Notes: generated by a model not told the origin, from the sequence alone. A stretch of 64,000 nucleotides of DNA from CAZOWM01 sp964583615 (GCA_964583615.1 CAZOWM010000001.1:75394-139393), one strand, 5' to 3'. Counted from the first letter of the stretch, positions 25,264 to 34,973 are shown. Program-made: numbers and translations.

Positions 25264-27033
25264 TCACTTTCTTTTTTTTGAGCGGTTTTTTACAGGTGCA
25301 TTCTCAACAATAAGTTTCTTTTTTTTCTTGATATTGTAATCAATATAATACTGCTGCCCGATCGTGAGTATATTCTGAATCGTCCAGTACAGTACCAGAC
25401 CCGACGGCATGTTCCAGAAAATGAAGAAAAAGACGATCGGGAAGAGATAGGTCATCATCTTCCCCTGCTGGGCTGACTGGTCCCCGGATGTAAGTTTTGA
25501 CTGAAGAAGTGTTGTCGCGGTCATGATAAACGGCAAAACATTGATGTCTGTGTATCCCTGGCTCCCAAGCTTGTACCCGAGGAGCGGAATCGAAGCTTTG
25601 ATCGTTGCCACCGTATCGGGAAGCGAAAGATCTTTTATCCAGAGAAATGACTCGTTTCTCAGCTCCACCATTCCGGATAAAAGGGTGTAGAGCGCATAAA
25701 AGATGGGAAGCTGCAGAAGCATGGGCAAACACCCTCCCATGGGATTGATCTTTTCCTTCCTGTAGAGCGCCTGTATCTCCTTGTTCATCTGTTGCTGGTT
25801 GCTTTTGTACCTCTCCCGTATTTCCGTGATCTTCGGCTGCAGAGCGCTCATCCTCCGCATTGACTGAAAGCTCTTGTGGGTGAGCGGGTGCAGGATGATC
25901 TTGATCACGACGGTCATTAGGATGATTGCGAGTCCGTAATTCTTCGTAAATGAGTAAAAGGCTTTGATCATGAATTCGAGAAAAATAACGATCGGTTTCA
26001 GTACCCGGCCGCTCATGACAGATTCAAAATTATTGCCGTACTGTCTGAGAAGTTTTCGCTGTTTCGGCCCTGCATAGATCTTGAAGGTGTCCTCGAACTC
26101 CTCACCCTTAAAGTATGGATGAGAGACCCCGAAAAAGTACTTCCCCTGGGTTCTTTGATCAAAGGAGTAGATGTAATTCTTCATATCCGGGAGAACACCG
26201 ATAAAAAAGTACCTGTTTGTCACTCCGACCCAGTCGATGATTCTCGAAATTTCTAAGTAACGGGACTCTCCTCTGCGAAGCGAACATCCTGCGGCCCCCC
26301 TCAAGACCTTTCGTAAATGCCCGTTTTCGTGATACCCCTGCGTGGTGATGTTATATCTGTTCCTTATCACGCTGATCGGTCCGAGTACAGGACCCCATGC
26401 CAGAGTGTACGCAATACTGTCGTTGTTCAAATACACGTCCTCTTCTTCACGGGAGCTCATTTTGATCTTGAGGTCGAACATGTATTCGTTTTCCTCAAAA
26501 ACATAGGTCTTGGAAAAACGGAAGGTCTTTCCGTTTTCGTCCTGAAAATCTCTGTAGAAGGTGTACGCGGTGTCGGATATTTTCTCCACCGTGTACAGTG
26601 TTCTGTCTCCGAGAGGGGTGTTTCTCAGCCGGTCAAAATGGACTTCAAAAGGACGAATATCATCATTGTCGTATTCCACGAGCTCAACAGGTGCATCGTT
26701 CCGGTCGAGGTATTCTTTCAATCTGAAGCTGATGATCGATGCGCCTTCATTCGATATTTCCACGGAATAGACATTCGTCTCAATTGACACAACCGCTGAT
26801 TCAACAATCGTTTCATCAACAGCAGCGATCTCACGGGGTTCGCCGGGTTTTTCTTCAGTTTCGGCACCGCTGACCTCTGCTGCAGCTTCCTCCACTGGTT
26901 TTTGCTGCTCCTCGAGCGTCTCCTCTTTCACCTCAGCGCTTCTTTCTTCAAGGCGCGGCCGGAGAAAGAAAAACTGAAAAACAAGCACGATCAAAAAAAT
27001 AACAACAACAGCGATGATTGTATTTTTATCCAT
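25264..27033 (-). CDS. yidC: Membrane protein insertase YidC
   Basis: Inner-membrane insertase of 589 residues, the long Gram-negative form. An N-terminal membrane anchor (residues 5-23) is followed by an acidic Glu-rich linker. The periplasmic beta-domain runs to about residue 345. The conserved insertase core follows, with KNYGLAIILMTVVIKIILHPLTH, the cytoplasmic hairpin KITEIRERYKSNQQQMNKE and NPMGGCLPMLLQLPIFYALY. The last helices include FFIFWNMPSGLVLYW. The basic tail NIKKKKKLI and VKNRSKKRK can bind ribosomes. Confidence 0.97.
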   Translation of the reverse strand: MDKNTIIAVVVIFLIVLVFQFFFLRPRLEERSAEVKEETLEEQQKPVEEAAAEVSGAETEEKPGEPREIAAVDETIVESAVVSIETNVYSVEISNEGASIISFRLKEYLDRNDAPVELVEYDNDDIRPFEVHFDRLRNTPLGDRTLYTVEKISDTAYTFYRDFQDENGKTFRFSKTYVFEENEYMFDLKIKMSSREEEDVYLNNDSIAYTLAWGPVLGPISVIRNRYNITTQGYHENGHLRKVLRGAAGCSLRRGESRYLEISRIIDWVGVTNRYFFIGVLPDMKNYIYSFDQRTQGKYFFGVSHPYFKGEEFEDTFKIYAGPKQRKLLRQYGNNFESVMSGRVLKPIVIFLEFMIKAFYSFTKNYGLAIILMTVVIKIILHPLTHKSFQSMRRMSALQPKITEIRERYKSNQQQMNKEIQALYRKEKINPMGGCLPMLLQLPIFYALYTLLSGMVELRNESFLWIKDLSLPDTVATIKASIPLLGYKLGSQGYTDINVLPFIMTATTLLQSKLTSGDQSAQQGKMMTYLFPIVFFFIFWNMPSGLVLYWTIQNILTIGQQYYIDYNIKKKKKLIVENAPVKNRSKKRK

Positions 27034-27114
27034 TTTCCCACCTAGTCATATGTGGAGTAGTTGTGCGGGGAACGAAGATACAGAACACTGCCGTGAGCCC
27101 GTCTTCACCCTTTT

Positions 27115-27363
27115 TTAGGGGACAGGATCATACCCGCCCTTGTGAAAAGGAGTACACCTCAGTATCCGTTTCAAAGACAAAAACCCGCCTTTCAGCACCC
27201 CGTATTTTCTAATTGCATTGACCGCATAGTGCGAGCACGTAGGAGTGTATATACATGATGAAGGGAAAATCGGAGATAGAGCCTTTTGATATGCCCTTAT
27301 TATGACTATCGGGATGGTACGAAAACCACCTGAATGATCACGATTTCTCTTGCTATTCTCCAT
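27115..27363 (-). CDS. yidD: Membrane protein insertion efficiency factor YidD
   Basis: An 82-residue protein with the conserved YidD core: RAYQKALSPIFPSSCIYTPTCSHYA, then AIRKYGVLKGGFLSLKRILRC and the ending FHKGGYDPVP. The three Cys residues typical of the family are present. It is thought to sit at the inner membrane and assist YidC. It starts 12 bases after rnpA and lies 81 bases before yidC. Confidence 0.95.
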   Translation of the reverse strand: MENSKRNRDHSGGFRTIPIVIIRAYQKALSPIFPSSCIYTPTCSHYAVNAIRKYGVLKGGFLSLKRILRCTPFHKGGYDPVP

Positions 27364-27375
27364 TCATGAAATTGT

Positions 27376-27780
27376 TCAAGAAAGAGAATTACGAAAAAAG
27401 CGATGAAACAATATACAAAGCTGCTCATAACTTCCCAGAAAGTTCACTGTCCGCTTTTTGATAACAATGAATATGTCGTTCCCCTTTTCAAACCACCGTT
27501 TTTCGCGCCGAAAGAATTCTCTACAGAGCCGTTTTTCGTAGTTCCTGACCGCAGCATTTCCAACCTTTTTGCTTATCGATAGAGCAAATCGAACGAGATT
27601 CAGATTTGTGTGAACAACTATCAAAGTATACTGATGAGAATAATACCTTCTACCCTGCTGAATTAAACGCTGAAAATCCTCTTTCTTGTGTATCCTCTCC
27701 TTTCTATTAATTTTCTCCCGCTGCTCTCCGGGCACCAATGCAGTGAATTGTTCCCTGCGTTCGTTCCCTTTCATTATCAT
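27376..27780 (-). CDS. rnpA: Ribonuclease P protein component
   Basis: Protein subunit of RNase P, which matures tRNA 5' ends together with its RNA. The basic motif GNAAVRNYEKRLCREFFR near residue 85 is the RNR signature. The fold starts at KKEDFQRLIQQGRRYY. From ATG 27780 the protein has 134 residues, about 15-20 more at the N-terminus than usual. No clear ribosome-binding site precedes it, and a small hairpin (GGGT-AAA-ACCC, 27785-27795) sits just upstream. Translation may be coupled to rpmH, whose stop is 18 bases away. Confidence 0.93.
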   Translation of the reverse strand: MIMKGNERREQFTALVPGEQREKINRKERIHKKEDFQRLIQQGRRYYSHQYTLIVVHTNLNLVRFALSISKKVGNAAVRNYEKRLCREFFRREKRWFEKGNDIFIVIKKRTVNFLGSYEQLCILFHRFFRNSLS

Positions 27781-27798
27781 ACATGGGTAAAACCCGTA

Positions 27799-27945
27799 TT
27801 ATGCCTCGTCTGCAACAGTCAGCCGCTTTCTGCCTTTTTTTCTTCTCCGTTTGAGAATAGCCCTCCCGTTCTTTGTACGCATTTTATTGCGAAAACCGAA
27901 CATGCGGTTTCTCTTTATTTTGCTCGGCTGATAGGTTCTTTTCAT
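27799..27945 (-). CDS. rpmH: 50S ribosomal protein L34
   Basis: A 48-residue, highly basic ribosomal protein. MKRTYQPSKIKRNRMFGFR and KNGRAILKRRRKKGRKRLT match the L34 family throughout. The start is ATG 27945, with GAGAAGGATC upstream. An in-frame extension of 16 codons is hydrophobic and unlike L34. It is the first gene of the leftward operon from the origin. Confidence 0.97.
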   Translation of the reverse strand: MKRTYQPSKIKRNRMFGFRNKMRTKNGRAILKRRRKKGRKRLTVADEA

Positions 27946-27982
27946 TAAACAGATCCTTCTCTGTTCCAGTAAATACAGGATA

Positions 27983-28012
27983 AAAATACCCATCCATTGA
28001 CATATGTGTCAA
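27983..28012 (-). promoter_or_regulatory. Promoter of the rpmH operon
   Basis: On the minus strand TTGACA (28012-28007) is followed after 18 bases by TATTTT (27988-27983). The -35 box is half of an inverted repeat, TTGACA-cata-TGTCAA. The start site would lie about 30 bases before the ribosome-binding site. Confidence 0.5.
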
Positions 28013-28446
28013 GAAAAATCATTTTTTTCATTTTTTAATTGATTATATTTTTATAATTGGTTACAATAATCAACTGCTGGGGAGTTAAAATCACGAACAC
28101 TTTCACTCCTGTTAACAACTTGTGGATAGTTAGAACACTTATTTCCCGAACACTGTAACTTATTATTTATAAGATAATTATAAAATGAAAAATCGTGGTT
28201 TTTTCTATTGATGTATCACCAGGATTGTAACTTTTACTATTGTAAGAGTTAACACGTTATTTGAAATAAATTATACATAAGAACGAATATTTTTTAAGAC
28301 ACAGCAAAGAAAACGTATAATTTTTTTTCTGCTGTTCTCAACAATGAAAAAAGCACAATGTGTAAAACCTGTTGATAAACTATTAAATTATTGTATCTCA
28401 TTGAGTAACATGCTCAGATTTCATCGGAAAGGAAGCAGAAAACATT
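28013..28446. other. Origin region, part 1: AT-rich rpmH-dnaA intergenic DNA
   Basis: About 430 bases without a gene, very rich in A/T, between divergent rpmH and dnaA. DnaA-box-like sites are TGTGGATAG (28121-28129), TTATACATA (28271-28279) and TGTTGATAA (28370-28378), each one base from consensus. The dnaA promoter must lie here, but I cannot place it firmly. The region fits the upstream half of a bipartite origin. Confidence 0.65.
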
Positions 28447-29787
28447 ATGTTTGAAAATATATGGAATGAAGCACTGAATGTAATCTCCCTCGAAGTCTCA
28501 TATCAGGAGTACAACACGTGGTTCAACCAGATGCGCTACCTGAGCTCCGATGACAAAAGTGTAACAATTGCAGTCCCCTCAAAGCTGGTAAAAGACATCG
28601 TCATGGAAAGATATCAGAAGGTGATCAGCAGCAAGATGAACACTCTTATCGGAAAGGACGTTGAGCTCAAGATAAAGGTCGACTCCTCCATCTCATCAAA
28701 GGGTGAAAAAAGCAAGAAGGACGAAGGAAAAATGAAACCCGATACAGTGAATGCGAGATCTTTGATGTTCAACGTCAAGTACACCTTTGACAAATTCGTG
28801 GTTGGAGACAGCAACGATCTTGCTGCTGCTGCTGCAAAAAAAATCGCAGAAAACCCCGGTAAATACTGGAATCCTTTCTTTGTGTACGGAGGAGTGGGCC
28901 TGGGAAAGACTCACCTTCTCCATGCGATCGGACACACAATTGTAAAAAACTTCATAGAAATGAAGATTCTCTACATTACCGGTGAAAGCTTCATAAACGA
29001 TTACATCACATCTATCCAGAAGGGAACGATGAACAGCTTCAGAATAAAATACAGAAACTCCGACCTTCTTTTGATAGATGATGTACATTCCATTCAGGGA
29101 AAAGAAGGAACGATGGAGGAACTCTTTCATACCTTCAATACTCTCTATGCAGCAAAGAAACAGATGGTCTTTACAAGTGACAGGCCTCCGAAAGAGCTGA
29201 AAAAGCTCGAGGACCGGTTGCGCAGCAGATTTGAGTGGGGACTCACTGCCGATATTCAACCTCCAAATTTCGAAATGAGAGAGTCCATTCTCAGGCAAAA
29301 AGTGCAGGAAGAAAAGTATGAAGTACCGGAAAACGTGATCAGGTTTATTGCGGAAAACTTCACGTGGAACATCAGAGAGCTCGAGTCCGCACTCTATAAG
29401 CTCTTCGCCTACCACGATCTCGTTCATGAGGAGATTACACTCGAACTTGCAAAAAAGGCGTTAAAAGACATGATTTCCGTAAAAAGTGTGGAGGATATAT
29501 CGATCGATCTCATACAAAAAAAAGTTGCAAATGCCTTTAATATCAGTTTTTCCGACATGAAAGGGAAAAAACGAGTGAAAAACATTGCGCTCCCGCGCCA
29601 GGTTGCGATGTTTATCGCTCGAAACCTCACAGAGTACTCGACAACGGAAATCGGAAACGAGTTCGGAGGGAAAGACCATTCAACAGTGATCCATGCGGTT
29701 TCCAAAATCGGCGATAAGTGCGAAACTGACGAGGTGTTTAAAGCGAAAGTAGACAAAATTCTAAAGGACATCAAAGAAAATCCTTGA
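28447..29787 (+). CDS. dnaA: Chromosomal replication initiator DnaA
   Basis: Replication initiator ATPase of 446 residues. Domain I (about 1-80) starts with WNEALNVIS and SYQEYNTWF. A charged linker follows. The AAA+ domain begins near residue 100 with TFDKFVVGDSNDLAAAAA. Walker A is GGVGLGKTHLLHAIG near 148 and Walker B is LLIDDVHSIQGKEGT near 213. The C-terminal DNA-binding domain ends with IGNEFGGKDHSTVIHAV near 412. The motif usually reads IGRxFGGRDHTTV, so the contact residues are kept. AAAGGAAG lies rather far (13 bases) before the ATG. Confidence 0.98.
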   Translation: MFENIWNEALNVISLEVSYQEYNTWFNQMRYLSSDDKSVTIAVPSKLVKDIVMERYQKVISSKMNTLIGKDVELKIKVDSSISSKGEKSKKDEGKMKPDTVNARSLMFNVKYTFDKFVVGDSNDLAAAAAKKIAENPGKYWNPFFVYGGVGLGKTHLLHAIGHTIVKNFIEMKILYITGESFINDYITSIQKGTMNSFRIKYRNSDLLLIDDVHSIQGKEGTMEELFHTFNTLYAAKKQMVFTSDRPPKELKKLEDRLRSRFEWGLTADIQPPNFEMRESILRQKVQEEKYEVPENVIRFIAENFTWNIRELESALYKLFAYHDLVHEEITLELAKKALKDMISVKSVEDISIDLIQKKVANAFNISFSDMKGKKRVKNIALPRQVAMFIARNLTEYSTTEIGNEFGGKDHSTVIHAVSKIGDKCETDEVFKAKVDKILKDIKENP

Positions 29788-30049
29788 TTCTGGACAATAT
29801 GTGATATGTCTGTGAACGGGGTGTTTAAAAGTGACTGTTCCATTCGGAAAAAGATGTTTAAAACCTGTGGGAGAGTACGACAAATTTGAACAGGAAAATC
29901 ACTCCCAGATTTCTGTTGTGAATAACCGTCAATTTATCAATATATGAAAAATCTCCATAAATCGTGCTGAAAGTGCAGATTATGGAAACATACACAATTT
30001 CAACAGTACTACTACTACTACTATTTATATTAATAAAAGGAACAGCACT
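29788..30049. other. Origin region, part 2: dnaA-dnaN intergenic DNA
   Basis: A 262-base gap with a perfect DnaA box TGTGAATAA (29917-29925). About 80 bases later there is a run of CTA triplets and an A/T-rich stretch. The order (box, triplets, AT-rich DNA) is that of the Bacillus subtilis incC region, where the duplex opens. The dnaN ribosome-binding site AGGA (30038-30041) closes the region. Confidence 0.65.
30007..30023. repeat. DnaA-trio-like triplet repeat
   Basis: TACTACTACTACTACTA gives five perfect CTA units in a row (30009-30023). On the other strand these read 3'-GAT-5' five times, the consensus of the DnaA-trio element to which DnaA binds as single strand. A/T-rich triplets continue to about 30037. 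It lies in the leader of dnaN. Confidence 0.65.
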
Positions 30050-31186
30050 ATGAACATCATATACCCAAAGAACAAATTACTTAAATACCTCTCCTATACG
30101 GATACTATCTCAAGCTCTAAAACAACCATCCCGGTACTTTCGAATGTCCTCATTACTGCAGAGGAAAATACGATCTCACTGAATTCATCGAATCTCGAAA
30201 CAGGAATTCGCATTGTGGACGATGCCGAGGTGAAGGAACAGGGGGCACTTGCGGTAAACGGAAAGAAACTCAATAGTATCATCAGAGAGCTCCCGGACAG
30301 TGATGTGAGTCTTTCAACCGATGAGCACAACCGAATGACGATACAGAGTACAAGCTCTGATATCAAGGCACGTTTTGTCATTGCGGGGCTCCCGAGGGAG
30401 GATTTTCCTGATATTAAAACGGAGCCTGAAGGCGAATACCTGCAGCTGAATGCGGAAGAGTTTAAAAAGATGATCAAAAAAGTTGTCTTTTCTATTTCCA
30501 CTGACGAAAACAAATATTCTCTTACGGGAGTCTTCCTTGAAAAAGATGACGATAAGATCAATATGGTTGCCACGGACGGAAAGCGGCTCTCACTCGTATC
30601 AAAAACCCTGGAAGAGCTGGAGATTGCGCAGGAAGCGATTCACATACCTCATGACGGAATTATTATTCCGAAGATCGTCCTGTCGGAAATTATACGCTAC
30701 TCCTTTGAGAACGGCAAGATGGACATGGGATTTAGTAAAAACCAGATATTTTTCTCATACGACAACATCCATCTCACCTCGAACCTCATAGAAGGAAAGT
30801 TTCCTGAGTATAAGAAGATAATCCCGGATGAGAGGGTTACATTTTTTCTCTCCGACAAGATCCTTTTGTTCAATGCAATACGAAGAGTAGCAGTGCTTGT
30901 TGATGAAAGTTACAATCAGATCAAGCTGAGCATTCTGAAAAATAAGCTGTTGATTTCCTCGAAAAATCCTACTATGGGCGGTGCAGTCGAGGAGATAGCC
31001 GTTGAATACGATGGAGAGGAAATCGATATAGCGTTGAACTATCTTTACCTCATCGACTGCCTGAAGGAGATAAGCTCCGAAACGGTAAGGATCGATTTTG
31101 AAAACGCCGAACGAGTCGTTACAGTACGCGGGAAAGACGACACGAATTATATCAACCTGATTATGCCGATGAAGATAAATCTCTAG
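30050..31186 (+). CDS. dnaN: DNA polymerase III beta subunit (sliding clamp)
   Basis: Sliding clamp of 378 residues with three repeated folds. KNKLLKYLSYTDTISSSKTTIPVLSNVLI opens domain 1. FVIAGLPREDFPDI near residue 110 and FLEKDDDKINMVATDGKRLSLV near 160 are family hallmarks. The C-terminus ends in INLIMPMKINL, where most clamps end in MPMRL, so the clamp tail is slightly longer than usual. The start is ATG 30050 behind AGGA. Confidence 0.98.
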   Translation: MNIIYPKNKLLKYLSYTDTISSSKTTIPVLSNVLITAEENTISLNSSNLETGIRIVDDAEVKEQGALAVNGKKLNSIIRELPDSDVSLSTDEHNRMTIQSTSSDIKARFVIAGLPREDFPDIKTEPEGEYLQLNAEEFKKMIKKVVFSISTDENKYSLTGVFLEKDDDKINMVATDGKRLSLVSKTLEELEIAQEAIHIPHDGIIIPKIVLSEIIRYSFENGKMDMGFSKNQIFFSYDNIHLTSNLIEGKFPEYKKIIPDERVTFFLSDKILLFNAIRRVAVLVDESYNQIKLSILKNKLLISSKNPTMGGAVEEIAVEYDGEEIDIALNYLYLIDCLKEISSETVRIDFENAERVVTVRGKDDTNYINLIMPMKINL

Positions 31187-31308
31187 TTCCAGCCTCCCAG
31201 TAGGGCGCCGGCATTTCGTGCACTCATACTCCGGTGAGAGAACCATAGAATATGTACACGTGCGCATCGTATGTTCGTGTTGTAACGGTTCAGTGAAGGT
31301 TGTCACCT

Positions 31309-32418
31309 TTGTATCTTAACTCGCTTTATTTGAATGATTTCAGAAACTATAAGGAACTCGCCGTACACTTTTACAGTGGAACAAATCTCATTCTCGGTCC
31401 CAACGGAGAGGGAAAGTCCAATATTATCGAGGCAGTTTACATGCTTTCCACTTCCAAATCATTCCGAGACGCACAGGACCAGCACATTACCCGGTGGGGA
31501 CAAAATGGATACCGAGTGAGGGGAGAATTCTCCTCAGACGACCGTACGTATGAGATTGGTCTGGAGTACACGGGGAGCAATAAGGTTCTGTCGGTCAATG
31601 GAACACATGAGAGAAAAATATCTAATATTATCGGATATATATACTGTGTGCTCTTTATTTTCGATGACATCTATCTCATTAACGGCCCCCCTCTGACCAG
31701 AAGAAATTACCTCGATTTGATTCTCTCGACTTCCGATCCTCTCTATTTTCGGGTGTTGAGAAATTATCTCACCGTTGTGAAACACAAAAACAGGTACCTG
31801 AAGGAAGCCGGAGAGATAGACTGGAACCTCGTCTTTACATGGAATGAACAGCTCGTTGAATCGGGATCATACCTCATACAGCAGAGGTGGCTCATTCTTG
31901 AGTTTATAAATGCCTATCTTGAGCGAACGGTTGGAGAAAGAAATGACCTGTTTTTTCCTTTCAGGCTGAAATACAAATCAAATGTTGTGGATGAGACCGG
32001 CATGCGGGATAGAGAGGAAATCAGAGAACTTTTCTCGAAAAAGCTGAAAAAAGGCCGGGTCGCGGAAGTCAAAGCGCGTACAGCGCTGTACGGCCCGCAC
32101 AGAGATGATTTTCTCTTTACAGATCGCGCGTTTGCGGTTCGACACTTCGGCTCTGTCGGTGAGGCGAGACTTTCCACCATACTTCTCAAACTGGCACAAA
32201 GTGAGTTTTTCAAACAGAAGAAAAGTGTCATTCCGATTCTTCTCATCGACGATATTCTGCTCGAACTCGACATGAAAAACATGGAAAAGGTTCTTTCGTT
32301 TTTCGACACTGACTCACAGAAAATCATTACCACAACGGAGAAAAAAAAGCTTCCTGAAATTTTTTCTTCTGACCGGGTGTTTACTATAGGGAAAAACGGA
32401 CAGATTTCATGCTCGTAA
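31309..32418 (+). CDS. recF: DNA replication and repair protein RecF
   Basis: SMC-like ATPase of about 369 residues that loads RecA at gaps. Walker A is GPNGEGKSNIIEA near residue 30. LNDFRNY lies at the N-terminus. The signature and Walker B part is seen as GEARLSTILLKLAQ and PILLIDDILLELD near residue 320. I place the start at TTG 31309 (MYLNSLYLNDF), about ten bases after GAAGG. TTG 31300 is the alternative but overlaps that site. The order dnaN-recF is standard. Confidence 0.95.
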   Translation: MYLNSLYLNDFRNYKELAVHFYSGTNLILGPNGEGKSNIIEAVYMLSTSKSFRDAQDQHITRWGQNGYRVRGEFSSDDRTYEIGLEYTGSNKVLSVNGTHERKISNIIGYIYCVLFIFDDIYLINGPPLTRRNYLDLILSTSDPLYFRVLRNYLTVVKHKNRYLKEAGEIDWNLVFTWNEQLVESGSYLIQQRWLILEFINAYLERTVGERNDLFFPFRLKYKSNVVDETGMRDREEIRELFSKKLKKGRVAEVKARTALYGPHRDDFLFTDRAFAVRHFGSVGEARLSTILLKLAQSEFFKQKKSVIPILLIDDILLELDMKNMEKVLSFFDTDSQKIITTTEKKKLPEIFSSDRVFTIGKNGQISCS

Positions 32419-32470
32419 CCTGGCACTGTCATAAAGTTCGCAGCAGAAAAAAGTGTGGGTTGGAGAAAAC

Positions 32471-32953
32471 GTGCAGAAGAAAAAGAGTACGTACTCGATA
32501 CGAGAGGTTCTGAACGAATATTGGTCGAAAAACAGGCCCCTCGCGTATAGGATACAATCATTTCAGGCCCTCGAAATGTGGGAAACTGTCGTTGATTCGT
32601 CTCTTCATTCACATACTGCAGCTGTGACGCTGAATGACGGAGTTTTGTTTGTCAATACTGATTCCGCTCCCCTTGCAAACGAGCTCTCTTTAAAGGAACA
32701 CGAGCTCAGGGAGAAGTTGAACGGGAAGCTTGTGTTCCCGGTGGTAAAAAAAATTGTGTTCAAATCGGGGTATATCCCGAAAAATAAAGCAGGAAAGAAC
32801 AAAAAAAACACGCAGAAAAAAAACGTAACCCTCGGCACGATAAAGAGAATCGAAGAAACGGTGAAAAGCGTAAAAGAAGACGAACTCAGGGAAATTCTCA
32901 GGCGATTTTTTCTCGCAGCTGCCGGAACAAAACGCTCTGATCACGATTCCTGA
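32471..32953 (+). CDS. dciA: DciA-like protein (DUF721)
   Basis: A small protein of about 160 residues. The N-terminal part (REVLNEYWSKNRPLAYRIQSFQALEMWETVV) and the KH-like segment LFVNTDSAPLANELSLKEHELREKL match the DUF721/DciA family. Members load the replicative helicase in bacteria without DnaC or DnaI. The C-terminal part is Lys-rich and then helical. The start is GTG 32471 with GGAG upstream; GTG 32453 is an alternative. Its position between recF and gyrB supports a replication role. Confidence 0.85.
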   Translation: MQKKKSTYSIREVLNEYWSKNRPLAYRIQSFQALEMWETVVDSSLHSHTAAVTLNDGVLFVNTDSAPLANELSLKEHELREKLNGKLVFPVVKKIVFKSGYIPKNKAGKNKKNTQKKNVTLGTIKRIEETVKSVKEDELREILRRFFLAAAGTKRSDHDS

Positions 32954-33074
32954 GATTCGTCAGGTGGGCTGGTTTCTCATAAAAAGCGCTGAATTATCTT
33001 GGAGTTTTGAAAGAAAATTAGTATATTAAATTATTGTTTTATAAAGAATTATAGAATATTTCGGAGTAATTTTA

Positions 33075-34973
33075 ATGGATCAGTATAGCGCCGAGAGCAT
33101 ACAAGTACTCGACGGTATCGAGCATGTGAGGAAACGACCGAGCATGTATATCGGTTCAACCGGCATGGACGGTCTTCATCACCTGGTCTACGAAGTCATT
33201 GACAATTCGATTGATGAGGCGCTCTCAGGATACTGCAACAGTATAACGGTGAACATCAAGAAGGACAATATTGTTGAAGTCCAGGACAACGGGAGGGGTA
33301 TCCCCGTTGAGATGCACCCGGGAGAAGACGTATCAGCTCTTGAAGTTGTGATGACAAAACTGAATGCAGGGGGAAAATTCGATAATAAATCCTACAAAAT
33401 TTCAGGAGGGCTGCACGGGGTAGGAGTTTCAGTGGTAAATGCGCTCTCGGAATGGCTCGAAGCGCTGGTGTGCAGGGAGGGACGACAGCATACGCAGCGA
33501 TACATAAGGGGTATTCCGGAAACGGCGGTCATTGTTGGAGAAAAGTGCAGCAAGACCGGAACCAGAATTACTTTCAAGCCCGACAAGAAAATATTCAAGA
33601 GCTGCAACTTCAATTTCGACGTGCTCTCAAAACGCCTTCGGGAGCTCGCGTTCCTCAACAAGGGAATCAGCATTCAGATTACCGATTCGCTTAACAAAGA
33701 CAGTGTCAAGCACCACACGTTCAAGTTTATGGGCGGAATCGTATCCTTCGTGCAGTACATCAACAAGGCAAAAACCGCTCTGAACAAGGATCCGATCTAT
33801 TTTGAGGAAAAAAGAGAAGACATCGAAGCGGAAATCGCAATCGAGTACAACGACGGATATACCGAGAATATCTTCCCCTTTGTCAACAATATAAACACAG
33901 TAGAGGGCGGTACACACCTGATCGGATTCAAATCAGGTCTGACGAGGACGATCAATGATTTCATCAAGCGGAGCAACAGAATAAAAACAAAAACGTCTCT
34001 TGTCGGCGATGATGTGAGGGAGGGTCTCACCGCGGTCATCAGCATCAAGCTCAGAAATCCTCAGTTCGAAGGCCAGACAAAGGCGAAACTTGGTAACAGT
34101 GAGGTAAAGGGTATCATAGAATCGATGGTCTACGAGCACCTCTCCGATTATTTCGACAGGAATCCGCTCATCGCAAAAAAGATCATTGAAAAGTGTATCC
34201 AGTCTGCCCATGCCCGTGAAGCTGCACGAAAGGCCCGGGAGCTCACCAGAAGGAAAAACGCGCTGGAAAATGACTCCCTTCCCGGGAAGCTCGCAGACTG
34301 CTCCATAAAAAACCCGGAAAGGTGCGAGCTGTACCTCGTCGAAGGCGATAGTGCGGGGGGAAGTGCGAAACAGGGGAGAGATCGAACGTTTCAGGCAATT
34401 CTTCCGCTGTGGGGAAAGATGCTCAATGTGGAAAAAACTCGACTGGACAAGGTGCTGGGCAACGAGAAACTTCAGCCCATCATCAGTTCACTCGGCACGG
34501 GAATCGGAGACGGGTTTGACATTTCCAAGTTGAGGTACGGAAAAATCATCATCATGGCAGACGCCGATGTTGACGGCTCCCATATAAGGACTCTTCTTCT
34601 CACCTTTTTCTTCCGTTACATGAAAGAACTCATTGAGTGCGGCCACGTGTACATCGCCTGCTCCCCGCTGTACAAAATCACAAAGAAAAAGGATGTGATC
34701 TACTCTTTCTCTGAGGATGAGAAAATCCACATTCTCAAGAAGATCGGTTCGCAGGGAGTAAGCATCCAGAGGTACAAGGGACTCGGGGAAATGAATCCCG
34801 ATCAATTGTGGGAAACCACGATGAACCCTGAAAGTCGAACCCTCATCCAGATAACCTCAGAGGATGCAGTGGAAGCCGACGAAATTTTTTCGATTCTCAT
34901 GGGAGATGCTGTACAGCCGAGAAGACAGTTCATCGAAACCCATGCGAAATATGCGAAAAACATCGACGTGTAA
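33075..34973 (+). CDS. gyrB: DNA gyrase subunit B
   Basis: ATPase subunit of gyrase, 632 residues, the short form without the enterobacterial insert. The N-terminal ATP-binding GHKL fold has EVIDNSIDEALSGYC and QDNGRGIPV near residue 70, then KISGGLHGVGVSVVNAL near residue 115. The TOPRIM domain has LVEGDSAGGSAKQGRDR near residue 425 and MADADVDGSHIRTLLL near 490. RYKGLGEMNPDQLWETTM closes the protein. It is followed after 58 bases by gyrA. Confidence 0.98.
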   Translation: MDQYSAESIQVLDGIEHVRKRPSMYIGSTGMDGLHHLVYEVIDNSIDEALSGYCNSITVNIKKDNIVEVQDNGRGIPVEMHPGEDVSALEVVMTKLNAGGKFDNKSYKISGGLHGVGVSVVNALSEWLEALVCREGRQHTQRYIRGIPETAVIVGEKCSKTGTRITFKPDKKIFKSCNFNFDVLSKRLRELAFLNKGISIQITDSLNKDSVKHHTFKFMGGIVSFVQYINKAKTALNKDPIYFEEKREDIEAEIAIEYNDGYTENIFPFVNNINTVEGGTHLIGFKSGLTRTINDFIKRSNRIKTKTSLVGDDVREGLTAVISIKLRNPQFEGQTKAKLGNSEVKGIIESMVYEHLSDYFDRNPLIAKKIIEKCIQSAHAREAARKARELTRRKNALENDSLPGKLADCSIKNPERCELYLVEGDSAGGSAKQGRDRTFQAILPLWGKMLNVEKTRLDKVLGNEKLQPIISSLGTGIGDGFDISKLRYGKIIIMADADVDGSHIRTLLLTFFFRYMKELIECGHVYIACSPLYKITKKKDVIYSFSEDEKIHILKKIGSQGVSIQRYKGLGEMNPDQLWETTMNPESRTLIQITSEDAVEADEIFSILMGDAVQPRRQFIETHAKYAKNIDV

